From NCBI RefSeq assembly GCF_003013405.1, contig NZ_PXZL01000041.1, positions 1-41,879 of the forward strand: a stretch of DNA of 41,879 nt. The letters run 5' to 3'. Below are positions 25,097-32,520 of the stretch, one piece after another. The position numbers and the translations under genes are program-made. This DNA comes from Brevibacillus formosus (GTDB lineage Bacteria > Bacillota > Bacilli > Brevibacillales > Brevibacillaceae). How positions within the stretch are numbered: the stretch's first letter is position 1; every line of letters starts with the position of its first letter. The notes beneath the pieces were generated by a model. It did not search any database. It was not told the DNA's origin and worked only from the letters and a program-made list of their open reading frames with translations.

Positions 25097-25102
25097 CCTC
25101 CT
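25097..25102 (-). promoter_or_regulatory. ribosome binding site without a standard start codon
   Basis: AGGAGG on the minus strand, 12 nt past the stop of the upstream gene. Eight nucleotides later lies an in-frame ACG (25086-25088), and 2 nt later an ATT (25092-25094). The only nearby TTG is out of frame and meets a stop four codons on. Starting near here would complete the membrane helix of the following protein. Confidence 0.5.
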
Positions 25103-25113
25103 AACGGGAGCTT

Positions 25114-25530
25114 TTACAGATCGTAGTCCATGATGTTAACTGTACCTATTCTTTGGACTTGCAAGGAATTAGCCGGCATTGGAATCCACGAGGTAAAGCC
25201 GGGGTATGGAATTGCCAGCTCCACGACAAACTCATCTTCGTGGCTCCACAGAACGGGATCAAGTGAACGAGTCCGAGTGACACTGACAGACAGCTCCTTA
25301 TCTGGAATGGAGAACTTTTTCTCTCTCAGCTCCCGAGCGATCAATGCCCGAACCTCTTGTTGCAGGTTGGCTGCACTCGTCCCCCCGTGGTTGCTAACGT
25401 ATTTTGTAGCGGCCGCGCTCACTTCCAATAATTCGTTCCTGGCCTGAACAACCGTATGTACCTGTAAAAGCCCTAATGGAACGAGTAGCATAACCATAAT
25501 GTTCAGTAACACAGCGATTAATTGACCCAT
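25114..25530 (-). CDS. Tad cluster 2 pseudopilin-like membrane protein, 138 aa
   Basis: Family not recognised. An N-terminal hydrophobic helix (about 3-24) is followed by an amphipathic helix around ARNELLEVSAAATKYV and a beta-rich domain, resembling TadE-like pseudopilins. No G-x(4)-E prepilin site is present. The start ATG overlaps the stop of the preceding 50-residue gene (TAATG), so translation is coupled. Confidence 0.8.
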   Translation of the reverse strand: MGQLIAVLLNIMVMLLVPLGLLQVHTVVQARNELLEVSAAATKYVSNHGGTSAANLQQEVRALIARELREKKFSIPDKELSVSVTRTRSLDPVLWSHEDEFVVELAIPYPGFTSWIPMPANSLQVQRIGTVNIMDYDL

Positions 25531-25682
25531 TAGCCTGTACCAAAACGCGTTACTTCAGCGAGCAAATCACCGAAAAACTGCGTACATGCCGAAAAGAGAT
25601 TTTGCGGACCGTTGAGAAGCAGACCTACCGTCAAAGGCAAAACAATCGCCATTACAGCCAAAATGCTAATCATTTTATTCAT
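25530..25682 (-). CDS. 50-residue membrane microprotein of Tad cluster 2
   Basis: A small gene below usual length cut-offs. The ATG at 25682 has AGGGTGG 6 nt upstream, and the TAA overlaps the next start. The product begins MNKMISILAVMAIVLPLTV and has one membrane helix (about 4-23), then a short tail containing one cysteine and ending RFGTG. Size and layout resemble an Flp-like minor pilin, but there is no leader and no glutamate at +5. Function inferred only from position. Confidence 0.7.
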   Translation of the reverse strand: MNKMISILAVMAIVLPLTVGLLLNGPQNLFSACTQFFGDLLAEVTRFGTG

Positions 25683-25685
25683 GCA

Positions 25686-26093
25686 CTACCACCCTGGATC
25701 AAAGTATTCGGACGGACGGCTTCCCGTAAAGGAAAAGGATGTATCCCCCTCCACAAATTTGTGCAGCCATTGGGTCACTTTTGAAGGCTGGATGGTAACC
25801 GACAGGGTAATCGTCTCCTGCCGCTCTTTGCGAGCCCGCTCGCTCTCGGTTCGAGGCCAACTCCCAGCAAACGCATCCCCCGTCACTTCCCAACCCAGTT
25901 CTTTCATTTTCAGAAGATAGTAATCTGCTAACATCGGCTCCAAATACCCGATGTCCTGCATATCATCCAGTAAGTCAGCATAGATTCCACGGGCAATCGC
26001 CCTTTCCATTGCGTACAAGTGGTAAGCTCCCAGTGCGGAAGTGATCAATAGAAGGACCAGTAGACAAATAAGAAAGACTTTTGCTTTCACCAT
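25686..26093 (-). CDS. Tad cluster 2 membrane protein, 135 aa
   Basis: Family not recognised. One N-terminal membrane helix (about 5-23) precedes a soluble domain with a helical part (YADLLDDMQDIGYLEPML) and a beta-rich end with a Phe/Trp-rich C-terminus ending DPGW. The layout again suits a minor pseudopilin or secreted tip component. The ribosome binding site is weak, with a stop just upstream in frame, so ATG 26093 is the earliest start. Confidence 0.75.
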   Translation of the reverse strand: MVKAKVFLICLLVLLLITSALGAYHLYAMERAIARGIYADLLDDMQDIGYLEPMLADYYLLKMKELGWEVTGDAFAGSWPRTESERARKERQETITLSVTIQPSKVTQWLHKFVEGDTSFSFTGSRPSEYFDPGW

Positions 26094-26116
26094 TTTTTAG
26101 AAACGCCAGCTCTTCT

Positions 26117-26260
26117 TTAATGGAAGATGACCGTCGCTGCTCTATACACCCTTTCTTGTTGTGTCTGTTTAAGCTGCTCCTCCGGTTGGAGATTCCAAAG
26201 CACCGCGCACAAGCTCCCTACCATAATCGAAATGATGAGAAGTACGTGGATGTGCAACAT
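26117..26260 (-). CDS. 47-residue membrane microprotein of Tad cluster 2
   Basis: The ATG at 26260 overlaps the stop of the preceding 67-residue gene (TGATG). The product begins MLHIHVLLIISIMVGSLC with one membrane helix (about 4-22), followed by a polar helix rich in Gln and Glu. No known family. Coupling to the upstream frame supports that it is translated. Confidence 0.65.
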   Translation of the reverse strand: MLHIHVLLIISIMVGSLCAVLWNLQPEEQLKQTQQERVYRAATVIFH

Positions 26261-26463
26261 CAGTTTGACGACGTATAGGATGTGCCGTTTTGCATTCTAA
26301 AGTTGATGTTTTCATTTCGGGTATCGTAGTTCAACGATGTGATGGATTGGTTAATGCTCTCGGCAGAATCGTTTGCCGCAGGGCTTAACTCATTGCCATA
26401 ACTGCTGACACCGATCCCTAACACCATGACGCACGCTAAAAATATAAAAAACATTTTCGACAT
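26260..26463 (-). CDS. 67-residue small membrane or secreted protein of Tad cluster 2
   Basis: AAAGGGGAAA precedes the ATG at 26463. Residues 1-20 (MSKMFFIFLACVMVLGIGVS) form a helix or signal-like segment; the rest is polar, Asn/Ser-rich and ends YTSSN. The N-terminus resembles that of the 48-residue protein encoded next upstream (M-S/T-K, hydrophobic, then G-I-x-V-S-S), which suggests duplication of a pilin-like subunit. No prepilin peptidase motif. Confidence 0.7.
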   Translation of the reverse strand: MSKMFFIFLACVMVLGIGVSSYGNELSPAANDSAESINQSITSLNYDTRNENINFRMQNGTSYTSSN

Positions 26464-26492
26464 TTCAATTTTCCCCTTTTCTCATACGTGAT

Positions 26493-26639
26493 TTAAGGTA
26501 TAGCTTTGTCGATCCACCCAACTGCTCGATCTCTCAGCCCGTCTTCTCTCACTACCGATGTGTTTATTTCAGACAGGCTAGAAACAATTATTCCTAAAGA
26601 GAAAACGATGCACATGATGATAGATAATAGCTTCGTCAT
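26493..26639 (-). CDS. 48-residue membrane microprotein of Tad cluster 2
   Basis: It lies directly after tadC2, the place where flp lies in cluster 1. The ATG at 26639 has AGGAGG 8 nt upstream, one of the best sites in the cluster. The product begins MTKLLSIIMCIVFSLGIIVS, one membrane helix, then a charged tail with VVREDGLRDRAVGW. The position and the strong site make it the best candidate for a major pilin-like subunit, though the class III signal is missing. Confidence 0.7.
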   Translation of the reverse strand: MTKLLSIIMCIVFSLGIIVSSLSEINTSVVREDGLRDRAVGWIDKAIP

Positions 26640-26652
26640 AAGTTGCTCCTCC

Positions 26653-27492
26653 TCAGGTCAAATATTTATCCAATATTTCTGTCAGCAGCTTATACCAAGG
26701 AAACATGGCTACCAATAAACCCATGTAAAATGCCGGGTAGACAATGACCGTGTAGCCAATCCCTAAAGACTTTATCTTTTTTCGATGACGAAACATTCTT
26801 CGATGATCGACAGCCCACTCCATTCGTTGCATAGTTGCACTTACTTGTCCTTCGCTCAGCGTCTCAATTGTACGCATACTTGATACGAGGATAATTCCGT
26901 CATCGACGCCAATTTTACGTTTAAAGCTCTCAAGAGCATCATTAGGGTCTCTGTTCCACTCAGATAAAGTAGGGATATATTCCTTTAGCTTTCTAGTCGG
27001 TCTTGCTGCCTTGACCATGGCATTGTAAATGGGCACCTGATTTTCCAGAAGGGTCACATATCGATTGATAAATCTGGCGATATCTGTGCTCAGCATGTCC
27101 TCTCTGTGATTTGCCCACATCTTCAAGCCCATGTAAGGAAGCATGTAACTGCCTGCAGTTGCCAGACACATCGACAGAACTGGGAATGATTCCATTCGAC
27201 TCACGACGACCCACATAAGAATCAGGATGCAAACGGTACTTCCAGTCAACATTTGAAGAAACACCCACTCCGGTTTCCCCCATCCAAAAGGCCTTCCTGC
27301 TCGTGATAGTAACTGCTCCCATTTGTCGTCTTCGTCAGGCTTGAGTGCCTGCTCCCACTTTTCCCACCACACCCCAGAAACAAACAGCTTCGGCTTTTGC
27401 TTGTGAAACAAATACTTCCCGATCATAAACGCTGCACTAAAAACAAATAGAGCGCCTAATCCAAGGTAGGTATACATGATTAGCTTTGGCAT
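26653..27492 (-). CDS. tadC: TadC-like inner-membrane platform protein, cluster 2
   Basis: Type II secretion F-domain protein that forms the membrane platform with TadB. The 279 residues have two N-terminal helices, a central cytoplasmic F domain (including DALESFKRKIG and TIETLSEGQV) and a C-terminal hydrophobic end (YTVIVYPAFYMGLLVAMF). The start is the ATG at 27492, which overlaps the tadB2 stop (TAATG); the frame runs open to 27678 only as an overlap. Confidence 0.8.
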   Translation of the reverse strand: MPKLIMYTYLGLGALFVFSAAFMIGKYLFHKQKPKLFVSGVWWEKWEQALKPDEDDKWEQLLSRAGRPFGWGKPEWVFLQMLTGSTVCILILMWVVVSRMESFPVLSMCLATAGSYMLPYMGLKMWANHREDMLSTDIARFINRYVTLLENQVPIYNAMVKAARPTRKLKEYIPTLSEWNRDPNDALESFKRKIGVDDGIILVSSMRTIETLSEGQVSATMQRMEWAVDHRRMFRHRKKIKSLGIGYTVIVYPAFYMGLLVAMFPWYKLLTEILDKYLT

Positions 27493-28391
27493 TAGCGATA
27501 TCTCCTTCCCCAAATAAAAGCCAATAGGATCGAAAAAATCCACACAGTCACCGCAATCGATAATATGGCTTGTCCATCTGGCGTGTAGAAATAGAGACGA
27601 TAGGAATCCTGAAGCAACCCTTGATTGTAGGGGATCAAGCAAATGCAAATCGCTATGACGATTAACAGGCTGATCCAAATGGAGTATATTTCACTATCAC
27701 GCTCATGCTTTTCATCTTGTTGTACAAACATCTCATTCGTTAACCGATTTAGTGGTGCTTGAATATCTTCTGTTTCCCCTTCCAAACCGCTGGAAATATA
27801 CGTTGCAAAGTCAAAAGCCCATGGATGGTCCAGTCTCTGCGCAAACTGTTCCACTGCCGCAACCGAGTTTCCCCCATCCGAAAGGCTATTGTTTAGCAGA
27901 AGGAGGTCAGGTAATAACTCTTTGGGGCATTCCTCTATCATTTCGCGAAAAGTAAGGACAATGTTTTTTCGACTGTTATAATAACGGGAAAACAATTCTA
28001 CGAAACGACAGAATGAGCTGATTTTTTTATTCATTTGTACGGTATAGCGCGCGTATAGGATCAGTGTTGGCAGCAAGAGGAATAAGAGAAAAAGCGATAA
28101 GGATACAATCATATTCCCTAGCAAAATACCCGAGATGAATCCCGCTATCCCGCCAATCATGGATAGTAATAAATACCCTTCTGGTTTACCTTCCACGATT
28201 TGACACCAACGCTCGAAGCATTCATACATCATGCGCCGGGTGGAATGCCTTAAGAATTTCTCTCTCCATACCTCAACTGTACGCGGGAAGAATACGCGCG
28301 GACTTCTCCATCCCTTATAAAAGTGTAAGCCGAGAAACAAAAAGCCAGAGAAGAGACATAGAAACACTGGGAAAAGAAACGTGTAAATCAT
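27492..28391 (-). CDS. tadB: TadB-like inner-membrane platform protein, cluster 2
   Basis: Partner of the TadC-like protein. The 299 residues have hydrophobic helices near the N-terminus and around residue 100, a cytoplasmic F-domain segment (FVELFSRYYNSRKNIVLTF, then GNSVAAVEQFAQRL) and two C-terminal helices. The start is the ATG at 28391, which overlaps the tadA2 stop (ATGA); the longer frame to 28460 is overlap only. Confidence 0.8.
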   Translation of the reverse strand: MIYTFLFPVFLCLFSGFLFLGLHFYKGWRSPRVFFPRTVEVWREKFLRHSTRRMMYECFERWCQIVEGKPEGYLLLSMIGGIAGFISGILLGNMIVSLSLFLLFLLLPTLILYARYTVQMNKKISSFCRFVELFSRYYNSRKNIVLTFREMIEECPKELLPDLLLLNNSLSDGGNSVAAVEQFAQRLDHPWAFDFATYISSGLEGETEDIQAPLNRLTNEMFVQQDEKHERDSEIYSIWISLLIVIAICICLIPYNQGLLQDSYRLYFYTPDGQAILSIAVTVWIFSILLAFIWGRRYR

Positions 28392-29740
28392 AGTTGCCTG
28401 CTTATATCGGTGAGACGTAGCTCTTTCAACACTTCCATGTCGGCTTTGCCGACGTAACACATGTATTCAACTAAATGTGGGCTCAGTTGATTCCCCGTCC
28501 ATTCATAAGCTCCCGTCTGCATGTTGCGACTTACAAGGGGAATAGATTCGACTCGGTTAAAAGCTGAATTCCACTCCGTCGTGTGAATGGCATCAATAAA
28601 ACGGTGACCACTGTTGCGGTATGTAAGCGAATTGACAAAATTAACTGCCCTGCTAATTCGCTCCTGGGTCAGCTCGACACTTCGCCCTCCGTATTGATAA
28701 ACAAGATCGGTCAAATCATGTAAAGCTCTATGAGCAAATCGTTCGTGCATCGCTCCGATTGTAGCGTCTGTCCCTCTGATTCCGGCATTTATAAAATGGT
28801 ACGCTTCTATAGGCTCACGAATTTCGCCAATCAAAATCGTATTTGCTGTTGATCGATACATGTCTTTGAAGCAGTGCCCTAATTCAATGCCGATTTCCTC
28901 CACGTTTTGGAGTTCAATCACTTCCCCTGGCCAAATATCACCAAATCGCATCTCGTGTTCGCTTTCAAAGATCGTGATATATTCTGTCCGAGGGTCCTTC
29001 AGCTTCAACATGCACATCATCAACGTTGTTTTCCCTGCAGCCATCGGTCCAATAACCAGCACATTGCTGCGTCCGTACACTTGCTGTTCGATAAGCCATT
29101 GAATTCTTTCGTCGAAGGCTGGCTGTTGCTGTGTACGGAGTTGGTCGAGCGAAAACGCAGGTGTTGTAAATCTTCGAACCAGAATGGTTGGTACTCTGGA
29201 ATAAGGGAAAGTGAACATGGTCAATCTCGCTTTTAGTGAATGTAAGTATCCGCTCAATCTTGGTTTTTTTTCGTTAAATGATAGGCCCGCTGTATTGGTC
29301 AATTTTTGTTGTAGGGTTTCAACCTCTTTCCAGCTTGGTGTGTAAGAGAGAAATTTTTTGACCCCTTGCTCCAAGTACGCAATGTTGCGGTTTGCAGAAA
29401 TTCGCACTTCCTCTACCCACGGAGACAAATGGAGGACAGCATCGAGTATGCCCCAACCGTAAGTAGAAAAGGTGAGACCTTCGTAACCATTAACATGCGG
29501 CAAAATTTGTTCGGTTACGGGTCGTTGGAGAACTTCCTCAAAATAATGCTGTAAACGAAGAATAATATGATTGTGACTATCACGGTCTCCCTGTTCTGCC
29601 AGAGCGAGAATTCGTTGCATCTCTAGCTTCTCTTCTCGAGTTTTGCCAAAATGATTTAAATAATCTCTTGCTACTTGTTTAATGTCCTCGATGGTTTGGA
29701 TGTCCGATTTAACTGGTTGTTCTCTATCTATCCCTCTCAT
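28388..29740 (-). CDS. tadA: TadA/CpaF-like secretion ATPase, cluster 2
   Basis: Motor ATPase of the second Tad-like machine, about 450 residues. Walker A is GPMAAGKTTLM (about residue 235), the Asp box region is YITIFESEHEMRFGD, Walker B is ANTILIGEIREP, and the His box region reads IGAMHERFAHRAL instead of the usual TxHANSP. The ATPase residues are therefore present, but the substrate-side motifs differ from cluster 1. I take the ATG at 29740, which overlaps the tadZ2 stop as TGATG; a TTG reading 6 nt longer is possible. Confidence 0.85.
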   Translation of the reverse strand: MRGIDREQPVKSDIQTIEDIKQVARDYLNHFGKTREEKLEMQRILALAEQGDRDSHNHIILRLQHYFEEVLQRPVTEQILPHVNGYEGLTFSTYGWGILDAVLHLSPWVEEVRISANRNIAYLEQGVKKFLSYTPSWKEVETLQQKLTNTAGLSFNEKKPRLSGYLHSLKARLTMFTFPYSRVPTILVRRFTTPAFSLDQLRTQQQPAFDERIQWLIEQQVYGRSNVLVIGPMAAGKTTLMMCMLKLKDPRTEYITIFESEHEMRFGDIWPGEVIELQNVEEIGIELGHCFKDMYRSTANTILIGEIREPIEAYHFINAGIRGTDATIGAMHERFAHRALHDLTDLVYQYGGRSVELTQERISRAVNFVNSLTYRNSGHRFIDAIHTTEWNSAFNRVESIPLVSRNMQTGAYEWTGNQLSPHLVEYMCYVGKADMEVLKELRLTDISRQL

Positions 29741-30858
29741 CAGCAAAACACCGCACTTCTCTCCATATATTGTGCCTTAGCAATTTCCTTCAAACTGCTG
29801 ATGTACGATTTGGGCGCGAAAAACTCTTCTATTAATACACTGCAGCTCTGATGAGATTGCATGAGCCTGCTCTCCGAAATGCGTGGTACTACACCGTAGA
29901 CTGAAACATCCTCCCCGATTCGAAAAGGTTGCCCAGGATCTAAATGACTGAGCAGAACCTCGCATTTTACTCCTCTTTCTCTCCATTTATAAAGCCACTC
30001 TCTAGCACTATCGATACTAAAGGGATCAGCTCTCACGAATAAAAGATTGCGGTCAACAGTATGAAGCAACCTCTGTAGAGTCTCAGACTCAGGAAAGCAG
30101 TAACCCCAATCGACGTATACATAGTCAAACTGCATGCGAAACACATTAATTAGATTGCTTAATTCTGAGCTTTTCCATTTGCTAGCAGCATGAGCGTAAT
30201 ACAAATTAGGTAAGTGAGCGCTCTGTTTGCAGACATTGCTCCAGTTACGCTTGGCAGTTGTTTGTATATCGATAAAGTCAGGACGAAATAAAGATAATTG
30301 ATGTTGTTGGAGTTTGAAGAATCGTGATAAATCCGGCTTAGCGTCATTCATATCAAGTACGACAATTCGCTTTTCAGGATGCTGCCTCGCTAGTATGACT
30401 GGATAATTAATACAAAAAGTAGTAATGCCAGAAGCACCGTAGCTCAATAAAGCGTAAACGAGCCCCTTTTCTTTTGATGATCGGATATCTACACACTCTT
30501 TGACGAAGCCTAGAATCAGACTGATTTGGTGGCGTATTTCTTCTTGGGATAAATGGGCTGATAACAGGTATACATGCTCTAGCCCGGACTCCTCAGCTAC
30601 CTTCTCAATCATCTTCTCATCCCGATAGAGAGGAACAATAATTAACGGTGAGTTAGGCGGGAGCTGTGCTTTCAGTGCCGGAAGCCATTCCCAAACGGGA
30701 GAGTTGAACATTTCGGAAAAGATCACGGAAGCTTCTGGCATATAAAGCTGCACAAGCCTTGAAAACTCCGCCGCCGACTCAGCTACCAGCACATCACTGT
30801 ACACAGGCATATACGTCTTGGCGAGTGACTTCATCGGATAACAAACTAAAATTTTCAT
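29740..30858 (-). CDS. TadZ-like protein with degenerate P-loop, cluster 2
   Basis: In the place of tadZ/cpaE. The 372 residues have an N-terminal receiver-like fold (1 to about 125) and a ParA/MinD-like domain. Where KGGVGKT is expected the sequence reads YGASGITT, so both lysines of the deviant Walker A are lost; the following switch strand VVLDMNDAKPDLSRFF is kept. It probably cannot hydrolyse ATP and may act as a localisation scaffold. Its start overlaps the cpaB2 stop (ATGA). Confidence 0.75.
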   Translation of the reverse strand: MKILVCYPMKSLAKTYMPVYSDVLVAESAAEFSRLVQLYMPEASVIFSEMFNSPVWEWLPALKAQLPPNSPLIIVPLYRDEKMIEKVAEESGLEHVYLLSAHLSQEEIRHQISLILGFVKECVDIRSSKEKGLVYALLSYGASGITTFCINYPVILARQHPEKRIVVLDMNDAKPDLSRFFKLQQHQLSLFRPDFIDIQTTAKRNWSNVCKQSAHLPNLYYAHAASKWKSSELSNLINVFRMQFDYVYVDWGYCFPESETLQRLLHTVDRNLLFVRADPFSIDSAREWLYKWRERGVKCEVLLSHLDPGQPFRIGEDVSVYGVVPRISESRLMQSHQSCSVLIEEFFAPKSYISSLKEIAKAQYMERSAVFC

Positions 30859-31643
30859 GACGCTTGCTCCTTCGAACCCATGATATGACCTACCTGAAGC
30901 ATCCCATATGACATTGCCTCGCTTACTATCACATACTCCTCGTCTGTCAAATTAAAGCCGATAAAAGCAGGTAGTGCTGTTGGCTGAACTCTGTAGTCAC
31001 GATATCGTTTTTCGCCATTCTGCAACGGTTTTTCTCGTGATCCATGAAAGATGGAATCCATCTGATCAGGCGATGGCAACAAGCTCGGCTTTAATGTATA
31101 GATCTCAATACCATTACTGTCCCTCACGCTTGCAAGCTGACTTTCAAATAACAGATCTGCCGTATCATTAGTTTTTTGAAAATGTATTGGTGCAGGATAG
31201 CCTTGCAGTTCCGAAGGACTCTTGTATTTGACCCAAATTTTCACATGATCGCCCTTACGTAATTCCGTTAAAGGATGAATGGATAGTAGGGGGAACTCGT
31301 AACGCGCCTCCCCTTTTTCCGGTAAAAGCTGCGAATCTGTCAGCTTCTCCACTAATAATTGCTCGCCTTCGTATATAGTCTGCGTGCTCCTTTTCCCCAG
31401 AACGGTATCCAAATCACGCGCTGAACCTGGAAGAATTTCATCCACCTCTTCCTGTACAAGTATCACGTCATCTTGTGTAATTGGCTCAAAGGCTGATATT
31501 TCTTTCCCTGCGGCTACCTTTACGACTGGGGCAAACAGCTTTTCCGCAGCCATCGCGTCAATATATTGAGTCGCTGCATAAAAGGACGACCCTGCTAGCA
31601 AAAACGAAATTAAGCAAATGACAAGCAATGTTTGCTTCTTCAT
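30855..31643 (-). CDS. cpaB: CpaB/RcpC-like SAF-domain protein, cluster 2
   Basis: Membrane-anchored periplasm-side or wall-side assembly factor of Tad systems. One N-terminal helix (about 5-27) precedes a SAF domain with VVKVAAGKEISAFEPITQDD, LPGSARDLDTVLGKRS and YEGEQLL, the pattern of CpaB. A second beta-rich domain follows, with SIHPLTELRKGDHVKIWV. 262 residues. It overlaps both neighbours by 4 nt, so the set 31640-29740 is translationally coupled. Confidence 0.82.
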   Translation of the reverse strand: MKKQTLLVICLISFLLAGSSFYAATQYIDAMAAEKLFAPVVKVAAGKEISAFEPITQDDVILVQEEVDEILPGSARDLDTVLGKRSTQTIYEGEQLLVEKLTDSQLLPEKGEARYEFPLLSIHPLTELRKGDHVKIWVKYKSPSELQGYPAPIHFQKTNDTADLLFESQLASVRDSNGIEIYTLKPSLLPSPDQMDSIFHGSREKPLQNGEKRYRDYRVQPTALPAFIGFNLTDEEYVIVSEAMSYGMLQVGHIMGSKEQAS

Positions 31644-32518
31644 AACATCCTTCCTTTATAAGCATGAATCAATGACTGAAACTCAATCTCTTCCTCGGGG
31701 AAAAGCTCCAAAAGTAGATTGGCTTTGGCGCTTGCCATTGCTGTTTTCTCTCCATCCATCAACGGAATCATGTCAGTTACCTGTATGCCTCCAGGCTGCT
31801 GATCCCATAGGGAGAGCGTTCCTTCTACTTTTTTCATGATGCTTGTCCGAGACAACCGGCTATTCCACTTGTTTGCTATCATTTTTATTTTTCTTCTTTC
31901 TGTCTTCCACCAAGCAGGGATAGGCTCTACCAGGAATAAACGGGTAAGCCTAGCCAAATCGGCATCAAAAACTACCCATATTTCGTCGGCATGCTCAAAA
32001 ATTTGTTTGGAGTGGATATCATTCCAGTAGGAAGAAACATCAATGACAACAATGGGACTATCCTTACAAACTCGTAGTAACCAGTTGGCTGTATCTGCTT
32101 GAGAAGATTCGTGCTGAAGTTGTGCTGGGGGTTCTATCTGGATGCGAAGATGGTTATTCTGCATGAGGAGCAATGATGTAGGAGAGTCTCTTACTCTTTG
32201 TTGAGCTCTACGTTCAAAATCTAGAGCAAAATAATAATAGGATGTCACTTTTGGCAACTCGCAAAGGGTAACAGGAATACCTTTTCCGGACCATGAATAC
32301 GCTAGGTTACTCGCAAGAAAACTAGCTCCAGCCTGTGCATACAAACTCATAACGGCAATACATTTACGCTGATACGACTCCTGTTGATCAACTATTTGTG
32401 GAGAAGCAAGCTTTTCTTTAAGTACTCTCCATTGCCGCTCTTCCTCAATAGACTGTGAAAACTCCTGCTGCTCCAAATCACGGAACCTGGAGACAAAGCG
32501 GCTCATTTGGTGAAACAT
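31640..32518 (-). CDS. second ParA/MinD-like protein with degenerate P-loop, cluster 2
   Basis: A 292-residue protein. After a polar, Glu/Gln-rich N-terminal helix region (1-48), the strand-loop-helix IAVMSLYAQAGASFLASNLAY takes the place of the ParA P-loop, but both lysines are gone. The strand VTLCELP and the later VVIDVSSYWND and WVVFDADLARLTR fit a ParA fold. No such gene exists in cluster 1. GGTGGGA precedes the ATG at 32518, right after the 254-residue gene. Fold assignment is by pattern; function unknown. Confidence 0.65.
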   Translation of the reverse strand: MFHQMSRFVSRFRDLEQQEFSQSIEEERQWRVLKEKLASPQIVDQQESYQRKCIAVMSLYAQAGASFLASNLAYSWSGKGIPVTLCELPKVTSYYYFALDFERRAQQRVRDSPTSLLLMQNNHLRIQIEPPAQLQHESSQADTANWLLRVCKDSPIVVIDVSSYWNDIHSKQIFEHADEIWVVFDADLARLTRLFLVEPIPAWWKTERRKIKMIANKWNSRLSRTSIMKKVEGTLSLWDQQPGGIQVTDMIPLMDGEKTAMASAKANLLLELFPEEEIEFQSLIHAYKGRML

Positions 32519-32520
32519 GA

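Noticed and set aside
27493..27678. Longer N-terminus of the TadC-like protein of cluster 2
   Set aside because: It is overlap with tadB2. The ATG at 27492 is coupled to the tadB2 stop and gives the expected N-terminal membrane helix.
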